From the IMG/VR virus record IMGVR_UViG_3300032271_000462, positions 1 to 22,452 of that record: 22,452 nt of DNA; one strand, given 5' to 3'. The notes beneath the pieces were generated by a model, which saw only the letters and a list, made by a program, of their open reading frames with translations, was not told the DNA's origin and searched no databases. Position numbers and translations under genes: made by a program. Source of the stretch: a virus. The first letter of the stretch is position 1. Every line of letters begins with the position of its first letter. Of this stretch, positions 1-9,231 are shown in pieces.

Positions 1-2
1 GT

Positions 3-1010
3 CAAGATACTCCGGGGATGCCTGCAGCGCCAGCAGCTCCGATAGGGTCTTACGACACGCTGGAGACTTATGCTAAGGCTGCGGCAGCCGCCGGTCGTCC
101 CGAGCAAGCACTAGACATCATGTCCAAGATTGGTACGCTAAAAAAGGATGATGCTGAGGTAGCGTACAAAAACTCAGAAACTCGTGTTAAAGATTTAACT
201 TTGTTTGCGAACCAAATGGGAGCAGCAAACATCCAAACACCACAAGACTGGCTTTCGTTTTGGCAAGCTCGTCTTGGTCAGGGTGGTATTAATACCGCTG
301 ATCCAGTTGTAAGAAACCTTATCAATGCTGGTATGCAGCCAGGGGCTGACATACCTAAACTTGTGGCGCAAGTTCAAGACAGCACGCGATCCGCATTGGA
401 TAAAGCTGCCGCAAAAAAGGACGATGCGCTAGCTAGAAAAGCTGACGCAGACGCACAGCTTGATTCAGCCCGAGCTGAGGCTGATAGAGCAAGAGCGGGC
501 TTAGATAAAGAACGCGCTGATGTTCTTAGGAAAACCGGAGGCAACGTCAAGGAAGTTAAAAGTCTTGACGTTACTAAAGGTACCGACGAGATCCTTTACA
601 AGTACCCTTCAATGGATAAAGGTGTTGCAAAGAAGCTTGGCAAGGATGTTGCTATTATTGCAAACAAGTATATGGCTGGCGGTATGACCGAACAAGAATC
701 TTGGGACGCCGCGGTTAAGGATCTGGAAAAGTCTGGTAAGCTTGCCGGCGTGGGTCGTCCTCGACGCGAAGGCCCAGGCAGTCAAAACAAGCCGCTTGAC
801 TTTGATTCCAACAATCCGACAACCAACAAGCCGTTTACAAAAGAAGAGATTAACCAGAAATGGAAAGCTGGTCAATGGGGTACTATCAGGGGTCAGTTGT
901 TTTTCTTTGACGGAGATAAGTATTGGACACAGGAGGAGTACAACCAGCGTTCCGCAAGGTATCGCGGATCTGACGTTGATGATCCCGATACAAATACTGA
1001 CGGAGAATAA
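3..1010 (+). CDS. Coiled-coil late protein, 5'-truncated by window edge
   Basis: The reading frame is open from the first full codon at position 3, so the true start probably lies outside the window; an internal ATG at 18 has no convincing ribosome binding site. The visible 335 residues begin with an Ala/Pro-rich stretch. A highly charged Ala/Lys/Asp/Arg-rich helix (about residues 130-180 counted from the ATG at 18) looks like a coiled coil. The C-terminus is acidic and polar (ends DTNTDGE). No catalytic motif or membrane segment was seen. It ends 2 bp before the giant virion-type gene, and its last codons carry that gene's Shine-Dalgarno sequence. Position and composition suggest a structural or internal virion (ejection-type) protein, but this is inference and I recognise no family. 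Confidence 0.8.
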   Translation, partial: QDTPGMPAAPAAPIGSYDTLETYAKAAAAAGRPEQALDIMSKIGTLKKDDAEVAYKNSETRVKDLTLFANQMGAANIQTPQDWLSFWQARLGQGGINTADPVVRNLINAGMQPGADIPKLVAQVQDSTRSALDKAAAKKDDALARKADADAQLDSARAEADRARAGLDKERADVLRKTGGNVKEVKSLDVTKGTDEILYKYPSMDKGVAKKLGKDVAIIANKYMAGGMTEQESWDAAVKDLEKSGKLAGVGRPRREGPGSQNKPLDFDSNNPTTNKPFTKEEINQKWKAGQWGTIRGQLFFFDGDKYWTQEEYNQRSARYRGSDVDDPDTNTDGE

Positions 1011-1012
1011 AG

Positions 1013-4000
1013 ATGCCAGCTACTTTAGATGAATTGATGGCGCCCGATTCTGGCACTAGCAAATCGGCGGCACAGACATCTCCCGCTAAACCCGCTAAGT
1101 CTTCTGGCGGGAGAACGCTTGATGAGTTGATGGCTTCTCCTTCTAAAGCTTCTTCTTCCTCTTCTTCTTCTCCTTCTTTCTTTGCTGGTCTTGAACCTAG
1201 CAATTGGTTTAAAGATCCACTTGGCCCAATTGGTAGGGGCGTTAGCCAAGGCGTAGGACAAGTTGCGTCGTTGATGTCGCACTCTCCAATTGGCCCTCCA
1301 GAAACCGCTGGCATGGGACGACCAGAAGTGTTTGCGGCTTTTGGGCAGCCAAAGGTAGCCGCCGACTTAAAGCAATATAACGAACAAGCAGAAGTCGCTA
1401 AAGAAAAATGGCGAGCGCACATTCACGATGTTGTTAAGTCTTATAACCCTGATCCAAAAACAACTGGTCTTATGTACCAGACAATCCAGGGTATTGCGAG
1501 GGTTGGCTCAGAGGCTTTGCTAGGTGGGCCGATGGCTGCACCTGTAGTCGGCGCAACAGAGACTGAAGCAAAGTACAGAGAACTTAAAGAAGCAGGGGTA
1601 GACGACAAAACTGCTACTGATGTGGCGGCTGTAACCGGCGCAATGATGGCAGCCGGTATTGTTATGCCTATGGCTTTTGGTGCCGGTATAGTAACAAAAG
1701 CTGTAACTGGCGGCACATCAAACGTCTTGCTTGGTATGGCAGGACGAAAAGCAGAGCATGAGATTCTGAAAAATGGTGGCTACACACAACTAGCCAACCA
1801 GTCCCAAGTATTCGAGCCATCAGCAATTGCGCTGGATGCGTTGATTGGTGGCGGCTTTGGTGCACTAGTTGGTGCGCGACCAAAGGAAGCCGCCGAGATT
1901 CTTCGTGACCCAGAGAACCTAAAGAAGCTCGAACAGCTTGAGGAAAAGCATGGGCCTGGAGTAAAGCCTGATGCTGATTTTGTTAAGCCGGTTGATCCTA
2001 AACTTGCTGAGTACCTTAAGAAGCGATGGGCTCCTCTTGTAGAGGAAGCAAAAAAGCCGCTTGAGGATATTGCAAAAGCGCAAGAGAAGCAAAAGATCAA
2101 AGCGCAAAAGGATGAGCAGCGCGCTAGAGAAAAAGAACTAGAGCCACCTAACCTTAAGACTGTTATCAAAGGACTTTCGCGCAAACCTCCTCCGCGTGTT
2201 AACGTACCAGAAACGCCTCCGCTTCTTGAGTACAAGCCGGTTATGTACGGTTCGCTCGATGGTCAAGCAATGATTAATGACCCTCGGGTTCAACACCAAG
2301 TTGTTAACAAAAGTCCTCCGAGACTTGAGGAACGATTGGCTGTTGCTTTTGGTAAAGACGAAAGCGCGGTTGACACGCATCTCAAGAATTTGTTTTTGCG
2401 TTCGATCCCAGGCAAGACTGGTGAAGCTAATCCTAACGTAACACCTGAACCTAAAACAGGTGAGATGACTAGTGTCGAAGTACATAGCGAGGAAGGAAAG
2501 CCAGAAGGTGATGTAGAATCTAAACCTGGGATTGTGTCTACCGTAGGCAAGCGGCTGTTTACCGCTGAAGGTAAGCAAGTAACCGCTGCGTATGGATTGT
2601 GGAAAGATCTGCATACCCGCATGAAACCGCTGTATCAAGCTGTTGCAAACATCCTTGGTAGAAGCGACGGGCTAGTTGGAACGGCGCATTACTATCTTGA
2701 CGAGATGATTTCTGCCACAGACCATCCAGCACTAAAGAGCTTGTTGGAGAGTATCCGCAAGCACGTTGACGACTTCGACATTTTTAAGAAGAAACCAAAG
2801 GCACCTGGTGCTGAAGGTGAATATGCAGCTGGCCCTCATTTCATAAGGATGCTTTGGAGCAAGTCCTTTATGAATGACTGGAAAGGTACAGCAACTCTTA
2901 TTCACGAGATTGTCCACGGAGCGACAACTCGTTTTATGTACTTGTTCCCGAATCATAAGTCTGTTGTTAGGTTGCGAGAACTTCGTAACGAAGCTTACGC
3001 ACGCGCTCAGCGTATGGCTAAAGACCTTGGTGTTGACATCCATACGCAGTACGGTTTTTCTGAAGTACATCAAAAGAGCAGCGGCATTCAGCATCTTGAT
3101 GATGAGGCTGGGCCAGACAACAAGTCTGTTGACGAGTTCCTTACAGAGGCTATGTCTAACCCAATCTTCCAGCGTACGCTTATGCTGAGCGAGAAGTACG
3201 CAACACCTGGGTTTAAGATTCAGTTGCCACTTGTAAACGAAGTTGCGAAAGCTATTCGCGAAATGTTTGGTATTAAGGGAGTTGAGGAGGCAAAGCTCCT
3301 TGACGAAGTATTCCATCATGGCCAAGAGGTTATGAAGGAGCAGGCGGCATTAACTGCTACCGGTGCGTTTAAAGGCGAATGGTGGAACCGGATCAGGGAA
3401 ATTACTAAGGCTTCTAAAAAGCCGGAGATGACTGCGGATCGTGCGCGTCTTAAGGAAATACAAGATTCTTTAGGCCAAAAGCTTTGGGGTAAAAACAAAG
3501 AAAGAGATCCTGAACTACGAAAAAAGATTCAGGAACAATATGACGAAATTCAATGGAGGCGTTTACAAGCTGACAATGCGGCTGAGAGACTTGATAACTC
3601 AAACAAAATGGTTCCGGCATTTCCAGGCTTTGGACCGAGGCTTCCTATTGGAACTCGCCTAATGGCTTCACATGGCTTTAGGTACCCGGAGCCAACCAAA
3701 GCTGTTGTTGTAGGGCACTCAGCACCTATCTCAACTAACGAAGGTTTAATGTTTCAGCACATAGTAGACTTCGGTAATGGAGACGAGCGTCGTATTGCTC
3801 GCAGCAACATCAGCGAAGTAATGTCCCCTCGACCAGTAACAGCGATTCCGCTAAACCAGTTGTCTGCAAGTGTTCGAGATGCTCTTGATGGTGTTGATCC
3901 TGGCCCTGCACCTAAAGCCGCACCAGCACTTGGGCCTGATGAGTCTCCGTTTGAACGGGCGTTCTCGTATGTTAAAGATGCCGCCAACACAGTACCGGCT

Positions 4001-6403
4001 ATTCGTACAGCTACAGGAAAGATCGCTGCATACACAGAGGAGATCATCCGCAACATTGCACCAGAAGGTTTAGGTAAAAACGCACAGCTGGCGGCTGCTC
4101 ACATCGCAAAGTCGCTTACCACAATGAAATCTCGCGATGCTCAAACGATTGGGCGATCAGCGGAGCGACGTGCGTTCTGGGATAGAAACCTCAACCAGGG
4201 CATGGACTTCATTGACAAGTTTGAAACTGGTCAAGCGTTTACTGACCCTACGCTGCGTGCAGCCGCCGAAGCATACCGCAACTGGATGGGAGACTTAGCA
4301 GCTCGAGATAAAGAACTTAAAATTAACTACGAGCCGCAAGAAAACTACATCAGCCACTTGTTCGAAGACCCAGAACAAGTATCGTTTGAACTTACTAAGC
4401 GATATGGTACAAAGTGGGGCGATCCTTACTTTATGAAGGATCGTGTTGGTAGGACGTTTAAGGAGCTGGTTGACCATGGCTATGTCCCGCGGTACAAAAA
4501 CCCTGAAGACATCTTCCTCGCGCGTGACCACGCTTCCAACGTGGCTCATATGCAGATCGAGATGCTGCAGGATCTGGAACGTAGTGGCCTGGCAGTTAAG
4601 ATTGAAACAGGCAAGCGTGGCGAAAACCTAACTGATCGTCCTGAAGGTTTTGCGGCAACCCCACGCCGTGCGCCTAACGGTAAGCGGTACTGGGTTGAAG
4701 AACAAACGTATCAGGTTATTCACAACGCTTTCGACTCCAAATCTTTGTGGAGTGCCGGCGGCATTGCAGGTGATGCTTACCGTGGGATGATGGGGATTAA
4801 GAACCACATTGTACCTTTGCGTTTGTTTGGTTTGTTCCACGCTATGCACGTTGGATCAGTTATCAATAACGCAGCCGCGCTTACCCGCGCGAGTAAGTCT
4901 TTGCTTGCAGGTAGCATCAGTCCTAAGGCTTGGTTGAAGGACGTTGCAACTGGTTTGATTCCTGGCTCAGGTTTGTGGAGCAGCTCAGCAAACCGAATCC
5001 TGCAAGCGTACTACGGAAAGCTAGACGCAACGAAGCTTTCACAAAGCGATCAATTGTTACTGACGTACATGAACGAAGGTGGCCTTGTTCCTGGTATGTC
5101 GTCGCAAGATCGAATGAACGGCATGGATCTGTTTGCACAGGCTATGCGAAGGGGCGAGTATCTGAAGGCAACAACAAGAACCTTCAGCGCAGCACTTGCA
5201 GCATTCCAGTATCCGATGTTTCACATCTGGATTCCGAATATGAAAATTGCTGCGTATACAAAAGACATTGCAACAGCACTGCACCTTAACCCGGAACTTG
5301 TAACTAACACAGACAAACGTCGGTTAACCTTCCGCAAGATTGCTAAGTCGGTCGACAATCGCTTTGGTGAGATGTCCTACGACACGCTGTTTATTAACCG
5401 ATGGGTTAAAGATCTGGCGGTTCTTAACACACTATCCCTTGGTTGGCAGGTTGGCTTTATTCGAGAGTATGGTGGTGGTGGTGTTGAGATTGTAAAGGCT
5501 CCGTTTACCAAGGGTGGCTTGCAAGAGAAGGCGCGAACAGGTCAACTCGATCGTGCGTTGTTTGCTGCGTTCTATGTAGCAATGGCGACGGCTGTAACGG
5601 GGTTGATGAGTAAGGCTTTGTCTAATATGTGGCCTACGGGAGAAGATTACTTCTATCCTCGCACAGGCGAGATGAATTCTGACGGCACACCCAAGCGAGT
5701 CAATACACCATTCTTCACGCGAGAAATTGCTTCGATTATGAAGCACGTTAAAGCTGAAGGATTGATGGCAGGTATGACAGACTTGGTTGAGGCCAAAGGT
5801 TCAGGTGTTTGGAGCACCATGAAGGAAGTTGCAACGGGCGTTAATAGCCTGGGGCAAGAGATTCGTGATCCTGACGGGACTCTATACCAGAAGCTAAAGC
5901 AAACAGTTGGTGCCTTGCTAAAAGAAAACCAGCCAATTGCTATGCAGAAGTCGTCGGCGGCTGATTCAGTTAAAGCAAAAGCATTGTCTTTTGCTGGGTT
6001 TAACGAAGCACCAAAGTACGCTACGCAGCCAGAGTTTGTGACTGACATTAAAAAGACGTTCCAGAAGTATCACGGCCGTCCGTTGACTCCGTATGAGAAT
6101 GCTGCGTATTCTGACGAAGTGCATGAGTTGCGTAAGTATCAAGACTCGCCTGACGACTACGATCGTATGCTTGATGCTATTCAATTCAAGTACGACCTGA
6201 CTGATAACGAGATCGCGAAGCTGGATAAGAAGGTAGGCAAGGGAGAAGATCCTACGCTTACGTTGTTTGGTCAGCTTGACTGGCGACAGCAGAAAAAGAT
6301 TCTCGATAAACACTGGAACGAGATGTCTGAAGATCAGCAAGAAGATTACCTCAAGCGGTCTAACAAAGAACACCTCCGCGACAACTACGAGCCTCCACAA
6401 TGA
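1013..6403 (+). CDS. Giant polyvalent virion-type protein with HEIVH metallopeptidase motif
   Basis: 1796 residues, with GGAG about 8 bases before the ATG. The N-terminus has two copies of TLDELMA (residues 4-10 and 35-41) separated by a low-complexity Ser/Lys/Pro linker and followed by a Ser run. Residues about 160-300 are Ala/Gly-rich and hydrophobic (possibly amphipathic or membrane-active). Residues about 360-395 are a charged coiled coil. An HEIVH zinc-protease motif lies at 631-635, followed by EFLTEA (708-713), whose Glu could be the third metal ligand. A small beta-rich segment (about 870-940) and a long alpha-helical region (about 1000-1796) with hydrophobic patches follow. Size, late position and mixed domains match the large polyvalent proteins that tailed phages package and inject with DNA. 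That family assignment is from recognition, not a search. The proposed role is processing virion or host proteins at entry. Confidence 0.85.
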   Translation: MPATLDELMAPDSGTSKSAAQTSPAKPAKSSGGRTLDELMASPSKASSSSSSSPSFFAGLEPSNWFKDPLGPIGRGVSQGVGQVASLMSHSPIGPPETAGMGRPEVFAAFGQPKVAADLKQYNEQAEVAKEKWRAHIHDVVKSYNPDPKTTGLMYQTIQGIARVGSEALLGGPMAAPVVGATETEAKYRELKEAGVDDKTATDVAAVTGAMMAAGIVMPMAFGAGIVTKAVTGGTSNVLLGMAGRKAEHEILKNGGYTQLANQSQVFEPSAIALDALIGGGFGALVGARPKEAAEILRDPENLKKLEQLEEKHGPGVKPDADFVKPVDPKLAEYLKKRWAPLVEEAKKPLEDIAKAQEKQKIKAQKDEQRAREKELEPPNLKTVIKGLSRKPPPRVNVPETPPLLEYKPVMYGSLDGQAMINDPRVQHQVVNKSPPRLEERLAVAFGKDESAVDTHLKNLFLRSIPGKTGEANPNVTPEPKTGEMTSVEVHSEEGKPEGDVESKPGIVSTVGKRLFTAEGKQVTAAYGLWKDLHTRMKPLYQAVANILGRSDGLVGTAHYYLDEMISATDHPALKSLLESIRKHVDDFDIFKKKPKAPGAEGEYAAGPHFIRMLWSKSFMNDWKGTATLIHEIVHGATTRFMYLFPNHKSVVRLRELRNEAYARAQRMAKDLGVDIHTQYGFSEVHQKSSGIQHLDDEAGPDNKSVDEFLTEAMSNPIFQRTLMLSEKYATPGFKIQLPLVNEVAKAIREMFGIKGVEEAKLLDEVFHHGQEVMKEQAALTATGAFKGEWWNRIREITKASKKPEMTADRARLKEIQDSLGQKLWGKNKERDPELRKKIQEQYDEIQWRRLQADNAAERLDNSNKMVPAFPGFGPRLPIGTRLMASHGFRYPEPTKAVVVGHSAPISTNEGLMFQHIVDFGNGDERRIARSNISEVMSPRPVTAIPLNQLSASVRDALDGVDPGPAPKAAPALGPDESPFERAFSYVKDAANTVPAIRTATGKIAAYTEEIIRNIAPEGLGKNAQLAAAHIAKSLTTMKSRDAQTIGRSAERRAFWDRNLNQGMDFIDKFETGQAFTDPTLRAAAEAYRNWMGDLAARDKELKINYEPQENYISHLFEDPEQVSFELTKRYGTKWGDPYFMKDRVGRTFKELVDHGYVPRYKNPEDIFLARDHASNVAHMQIEMLQDLERSGLAVKIETGKRGENLTDRPEGFAATPRRAPNGKRYWVEEQTYQVIHNAFDSKSLWSAGGIAGDAYRGMMGIKNHIVPLRLFGLFHAMHVGSVINNAAALTRASKSLLAGSISPKAWLKDVATGLIPGSGLWSSSANRILQAYYGKLDATKLSQSDQLLLTYMNEGGLVPGMSSQDRMNGMDLFAQAMRRGEYLKATTRTFSAALAAFQYPMFHIWIPNMKIAAYTKDIATALHLNPELVTNTDKRRLTFRKIAKSVDNRFGEMSYDTLFINRWVKDLAVLNTLSLGWQVGFIREYGGGGVEIVKAPFTKGGLQEKARTGQLDRALFAAFYVAMATAVTGLMSKALSNMWPTGEDYFYPRTGEMNSDGTPKRVNTPFFTREIASIMKHVKAEGLMAGMTDLVEAKGSGVWSTMKEVATGVNSLGQEIRDPDGTLYQKLKQTVGALLKENQPIAMQKSSAADSVKAKALSFAGFNEAPKYATQPEFVTDIKKTFQKYHGRPLTPYENAAYSDEVHELRKYQDSPDDYDRMLDAIQFKYDLTDNEIAKLDKKVGKGEDPTLTLFGQLDWRQQKKILDKHWNEMSEDQQEDYLKRSNKEHLRDNYEPPQ

Positions 6404-7713
6404 AACTACTTGTGATGGATATGAAAGGTGACGACGGCATGGGCATCAACCTGTGCGTTCGATCACAAGACTCTGGGCATCAGGTTAGGTACTGGTCTGG
6501 TACACCCCACTACGGCGGTAAGGGTATCATTCAAAAAGTCCGTGAGTGGGAAGACTCTATGGACTGGGCAGACTTAATTGTTCTTACGGGCAATTGCGAC
6601 TACCCAAATGGACTTGACAAGTACTTTGGAAGAGGGTATCCTATCTTTGGTACCAATCCTAAAGCCGCTGAGCTAGAACTAGACCGCGGCAAAGGTCAAG
6701 AAATACTTAAGAAGTACGGAATTAAAACTGCACCATATACAGTTGTGTCATCCGTTAAAGAAGCTATTAACCACATAGTTAAAACGGAGACAGGTTACGC
6801 TATGAAACCTTGGGGAGGAGCAGCAGATAAAGCTATGACCTGCGTTTGCAAATCTCCAGACGACGCAATTTTTACCCTGATGAAGTGGGAAAAGGATGGC
6901 CTGTTCAAAGGCGAGTTGATGCTGCAGGAACTTGTTGAAGGTGTTGAAGTTGGTATTGCTGGTTGGTTTGGCCCTGGCGGTTGGTCAGCAGCAATTGAAG
7001 AGTCATTCGAGCACAAAAAGTTTCTTAACGATGACCTCGGGGAAAACACTGGTGAAATGGGTACAGTCATTCGCCATGTTACAGAATCAAAGCTGTTTGA
7101 TATGCTCCTCGAGCCCCTTACAGATTACCTACACATGGTGAACTATGTTGGAGATTGTAGCGTTAACTGCATCGTCGATAAACGAGGAACTCCGTGGCCG
7201 CTTGAGTTCACTGTTAGACTCGGATGGCCGGACTTCAACATCCGCCAGGCACTCATCAAGAACGACCCTATTGAATGGATGCTCGATCTTCTTCAGGGAA
7301 GAGACACGCTCGAAGTTTCGACCGATGTTGCAGCTGGACTTGTTCTCACACACGGAGACTTCCCCAGATCCGCAGACCCCCACAAAGACTGGGCAGGATA
7401 CCCCATCCGAGGGATAACGCCACAGAACTACAAACACCTGCACTTCCAACAAACACAGCGCGGGATGTCTCCGATGCTTGTTGATGGGAAAGTTAAAGAA
7501 GTAGAGACAGAGCAGACTGGTGGCACTTACGTTATGGTTGTCACCGGTACAGGTCGCACGGTTAAGTTGGCAGCACAGCGTATGTACGATGTTGCCTGGG
7601 ATATTAAGTGGGCTTCCAATATCATGTTTAGAACTGACATCGGCAAGCGGCTTGAAGAAGATTTACCGTTGCTACAAAAACACGGCTACGCAGTAGGTAT
7701 GCGCTATGGATAA
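6400..7713 (+). CDS. PurD-like ATP-grasp ligase
   Basis: 437 residues, close to the full length of phosphoribosylamine-glycine ligase (PurD). Family resemblance runs along the whole chain: a PurD-like N-domain segment (ADLIVLTGN, then PIFGTNPKAAELE at 81-93), KYGIKTAPY (105-113), a lysine-containing strand AMKPWGG (134-140), LQELVEGVEVG (175-185), GENTGEMG (214-221; PurD has NTGGMG) and LEFTVRLGWPDF (268-279; PurD has EFNxRFGDPE). ATP-grasp enzymes join a carboxylate to an amine through an acyl phosphate. The usual metal-ligand Asn after the Glu is Thr271, and the PurD N-terminal GREHA motif is absent, so the substrate may not be phosphoribosylamine. It overlaps the preceding gene by ATGA and is followed by a zinc-ribbon gene (8 bp overlap), so it is co-expressed with virion genes. 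Substrate unknown. Confidence 0.85.
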   Translation: MKLLVMDMKGDDGMGINLCVRSQDSGHQVRYWSGTPHYGGKGIIQKVREWEDSMDWADLIVLTGNCDYPNGLDKYFGRGYPIFGTNPKAAELELDRGKGQEILKKYGIKTAPYTVVSSVKEAINHIVKTETGYAMKPWGGAADKAMTCVCKSPDDAIFTLMKWEKDGLFKGELMLQELVEGVEVGIAGWFGPGGWSAAIEESFEHKKFLNDDLGENTGEMGTVIRHVTESKLFDMLLEPLTDYLHMVNYVGDCSVNCIVDKRGTPWPLEFTVRLGWPDFNIRQALIKNDPIEWMLDLLQGRDTLEVSTDVAAGLVLTHGDFPRSADPHKDWAGYPIRGITPQNYKHLHFQQTQRGMSPMLVDGKVKEVETEQTGGTYVMVVTGTGRTVKLAAQRMYDVAWDIKWASNIMFRTDIGKRLEEDLPLLQKHGYAVGMRYG

Positions 7714-8023
7714 TTTCTTTGCACCAGGGGATTATAATGCCGCCTGTTCGATGTGCGGGAGGAAGCGAAAAGCTTCTATGCTCACAAAGAACTGGCAAGG
7801 TCTGTGGCGATGCCCAGAGCATAACGAACCTCGGCAACCACAAGACTTTGTTCGTGGTGTACGAGAAGTTATTACTGTGCCTTGGTCACAGCGTCAAGTA
7901 GATACGTTAGTTTACTTGTGTACGTTCAACGGGCAGTCTGCAGTACCTGCTTATGCAATGCCTGGCTGTTCGGTTCCGGGCAGGTCTAATATCAGTCCCG
8001 AAGAAAACATTTACTATTACTGA
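7706..8023 (+). CDS. Small zinc-ribbon phage protein
   Basis: 105 residues. Cys14, Cys17, Cys36 and His39 (CSMC ... CPEH) form a likely zinc-binding knuckle, followed by a basic/aromatic stretch with PQDFVRG. This pattern (CxxC, WQG, RCPEH, PQDFVR) is familiar from conserved hypothetical proteins lying between head and tail genes of proteobacterial phages, but no function is established that I know of. The start overlaps the end of the ATP-grasp gene by 8 bp. The stop is 8 bp before the tail fibre gene, and its TGA forms part of that gene's ribosome binding region (TGAGG). It could be a virion accessory or assembly factor; this is inference from position. Confidence 0.75.
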   Translation: MDNFFAPGDYNAACSMCGRKRKASMLTKNWQGLWRCPEHNEPRQPQDFVRGVREVITVPWSQRQVDTLVYLCTFNGQSAVPAYAMPGCSVPGRSNISPEENIYYY

Positions 8024-8031
8024 GGTTTATT

Positions 8032-9075
8032 ATGGCATTGCAAAACTTTGTAGATAAAGTAGGCCCGACACTAAGTGCTGCGTGGCTTAACGGTGTTGAC
8101 ATTCTGAATACGACTGTGTTTGGTAACGCGACTACCAAGTCAGCGGCACGCACAGCACTAACTTCAGACGCACCTATGTCGGTCGCGCAAGGAGGCACAG
8201 GGTTAACTACGGCAACAGGTTACTTGCTTGGCTCGGGTTCTTCTGTTACAGCTTCTCCGACAATACCTGGCTCAGTGATCACAGGGTCTATTACAAACCT
8301 GAGTTATCTTAGCGTTGTTGGTGGTGGCGCAAGTATTGGCGGTGGCATTGCTTTAACAGGGAACATAACCGGCAATGGTTATTTTGGCTTGACAAATAAC
8401 ATTAACGTCATCAGCACGCTGTATAGCCCAACACCATATAACTTTGCTGTCACTGACGCAAACGCAACTGTTGTAAATACAGTAGCTGGTAACGGGTTTA
8501 ATCTTACATCAGGTGTGACGTTCCCCGTCGGGACTGTTATTGAAGTTGTAAATAACAGCTCCGGTATTGTTACTATCAGTACGTCAGGCCTGTCTACGTT
8601 GTATGCTTACAGCACAGGAATTTCAGGATACATTAACGTACCTGCGTATACAACTATGAGGTTGCTGCAGTACGCTACCAACACTTGGCTTGGGTTTACT
8701 CCTACGATTGCTTACACAAGTTTGAGTGTGTTTAATGCTACGCTAACGGGCGGCACAACAACTCCGACCGGCGGCATAAGCTACTCGATTATTGGTCAGC
8801 GTGTTTGCCTTAAAATTACGACTGCGTTTACTATCACAAGTAACTCTACTGCGTTTACGTTTACCGGCTTGCCGGCGGCACTACAGCCAAACAGAACTGT
8901 TATTGTTCCTTGCCCTATCACCTCCTCGGGTAATGTGTTGTCTGGGTGGGCTACACTAACAGCGAGCAGCGGAACAGTTACATTTGGACTTACTACGCCA
9001 AACGGAGCGTTTGTAAACGATGCCCTTGCAAAGGGTCTGCCAACAGGATGGCAGCTAATTTACGATTTGAACTGA
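8032..9075 (+). CDS. Tail fibre / receptor-binding protein
   Basis: 347 residues, rich in Gly, Thr, Ser, Asn and small hydrophobics with almost no charge, as is typical of trimeric beta-fibre proteins. The N-terminus (LQNFVDKVGPTLSAAWLNGVD) resembles virion-attachment segments of other phage fibres. The SVAQGGTGLTTATGYLLGSG stretch is the Gly/Thr repeat seen in many tail fibres. The last ~110 residues (from TGGTTTPTGGISYSIIGQ) resemble C-terminal receptor-binding modules with an FTGLPAALQPNR-like core. No chaperone gene follows; lysis genes start 38 bp downstream. Host receptor unknown. The fibre identity is a confident composition and motif call. Whether it is the only fibre cannot be seen here. 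Confidence 0.85.
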   Translation: MALQNFVDKVGPTLSAAWLNGVDILNTTVFGNATTKSAARTALTSDAPMSVAQGGTGLTTATGYLLGSGSSVTASPTIPGSVITGSITNLSYLSVVGGGASIGGGIALTGNITGNGYFGLTNNINVISTLYSPTPYNFAVTDANATVVNTVAGNGFNLTSGVTFPVGTVIEVVNNSSGIVTISTSGLSTLYAYSTGISGYINVPAYTTMRLLQYATNTWLGFTPTIAYTSLSVFNATLTGGTTTPTGGISYSIIGQRVCLKITTAFTITSNSTAFTFTGLPAALQPNRTVIVPCPITSSGNVLSGWATLTASSGTVTFGLTTPNGAFVNDALAKGLPTGWQLIYDLN

Positions 9076-9113
9076 GTCAAAAGGCAATTGTCCCAAAAAC
9101 CTAGGAGTCGATT

Positions 9114-9230
9114 ATGCTTACCATTACTCTTGTTTACTTAGTTGGTGTTGTTACTGGTTGGTTCGTTAACAAAAAGTTTGGAACCAAGGTAACAACTGCA
9201 GTAGCAGATCTGTCTAAGCCGGAGGCTTAG
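9114..9230 (+). CDS. 38-residue single-pass membrane peptide
   Basis: A short ORF with a good ribosome binding site (AGGAG, 6 bases before the ATG) that ends 1 bp before the next ATG (TAG-T-ATG). The product has one hydrophobic helix (about residues 3-18, LVYLVGVVTGWF) followed by a basic stretch (NKKFGTK) and a soluble tail, so it is predicted to sit in the inner membrane with the charged tail in the cytoplasm. Its place at the head of the lysis genes suggests a holin, antiholin or pinholin-like role. A minor virion membrane protein is also possible. No family recognised. Confidence 0.65.
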   Translation: MLTITLVYLVGVVTGWFVNKKFGTKVTTAVADLSKPEA

Positions 9231-9231
9231 T

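Noticed and set aside
886-1422. Minus-strand ORF opposite the start of the giant gene (also 1780-2235)
   Set aside because: They are antisense to a well-supported coding frame; low-complexity composition mirrors the Ser/Lys-rich codons of the real gene.
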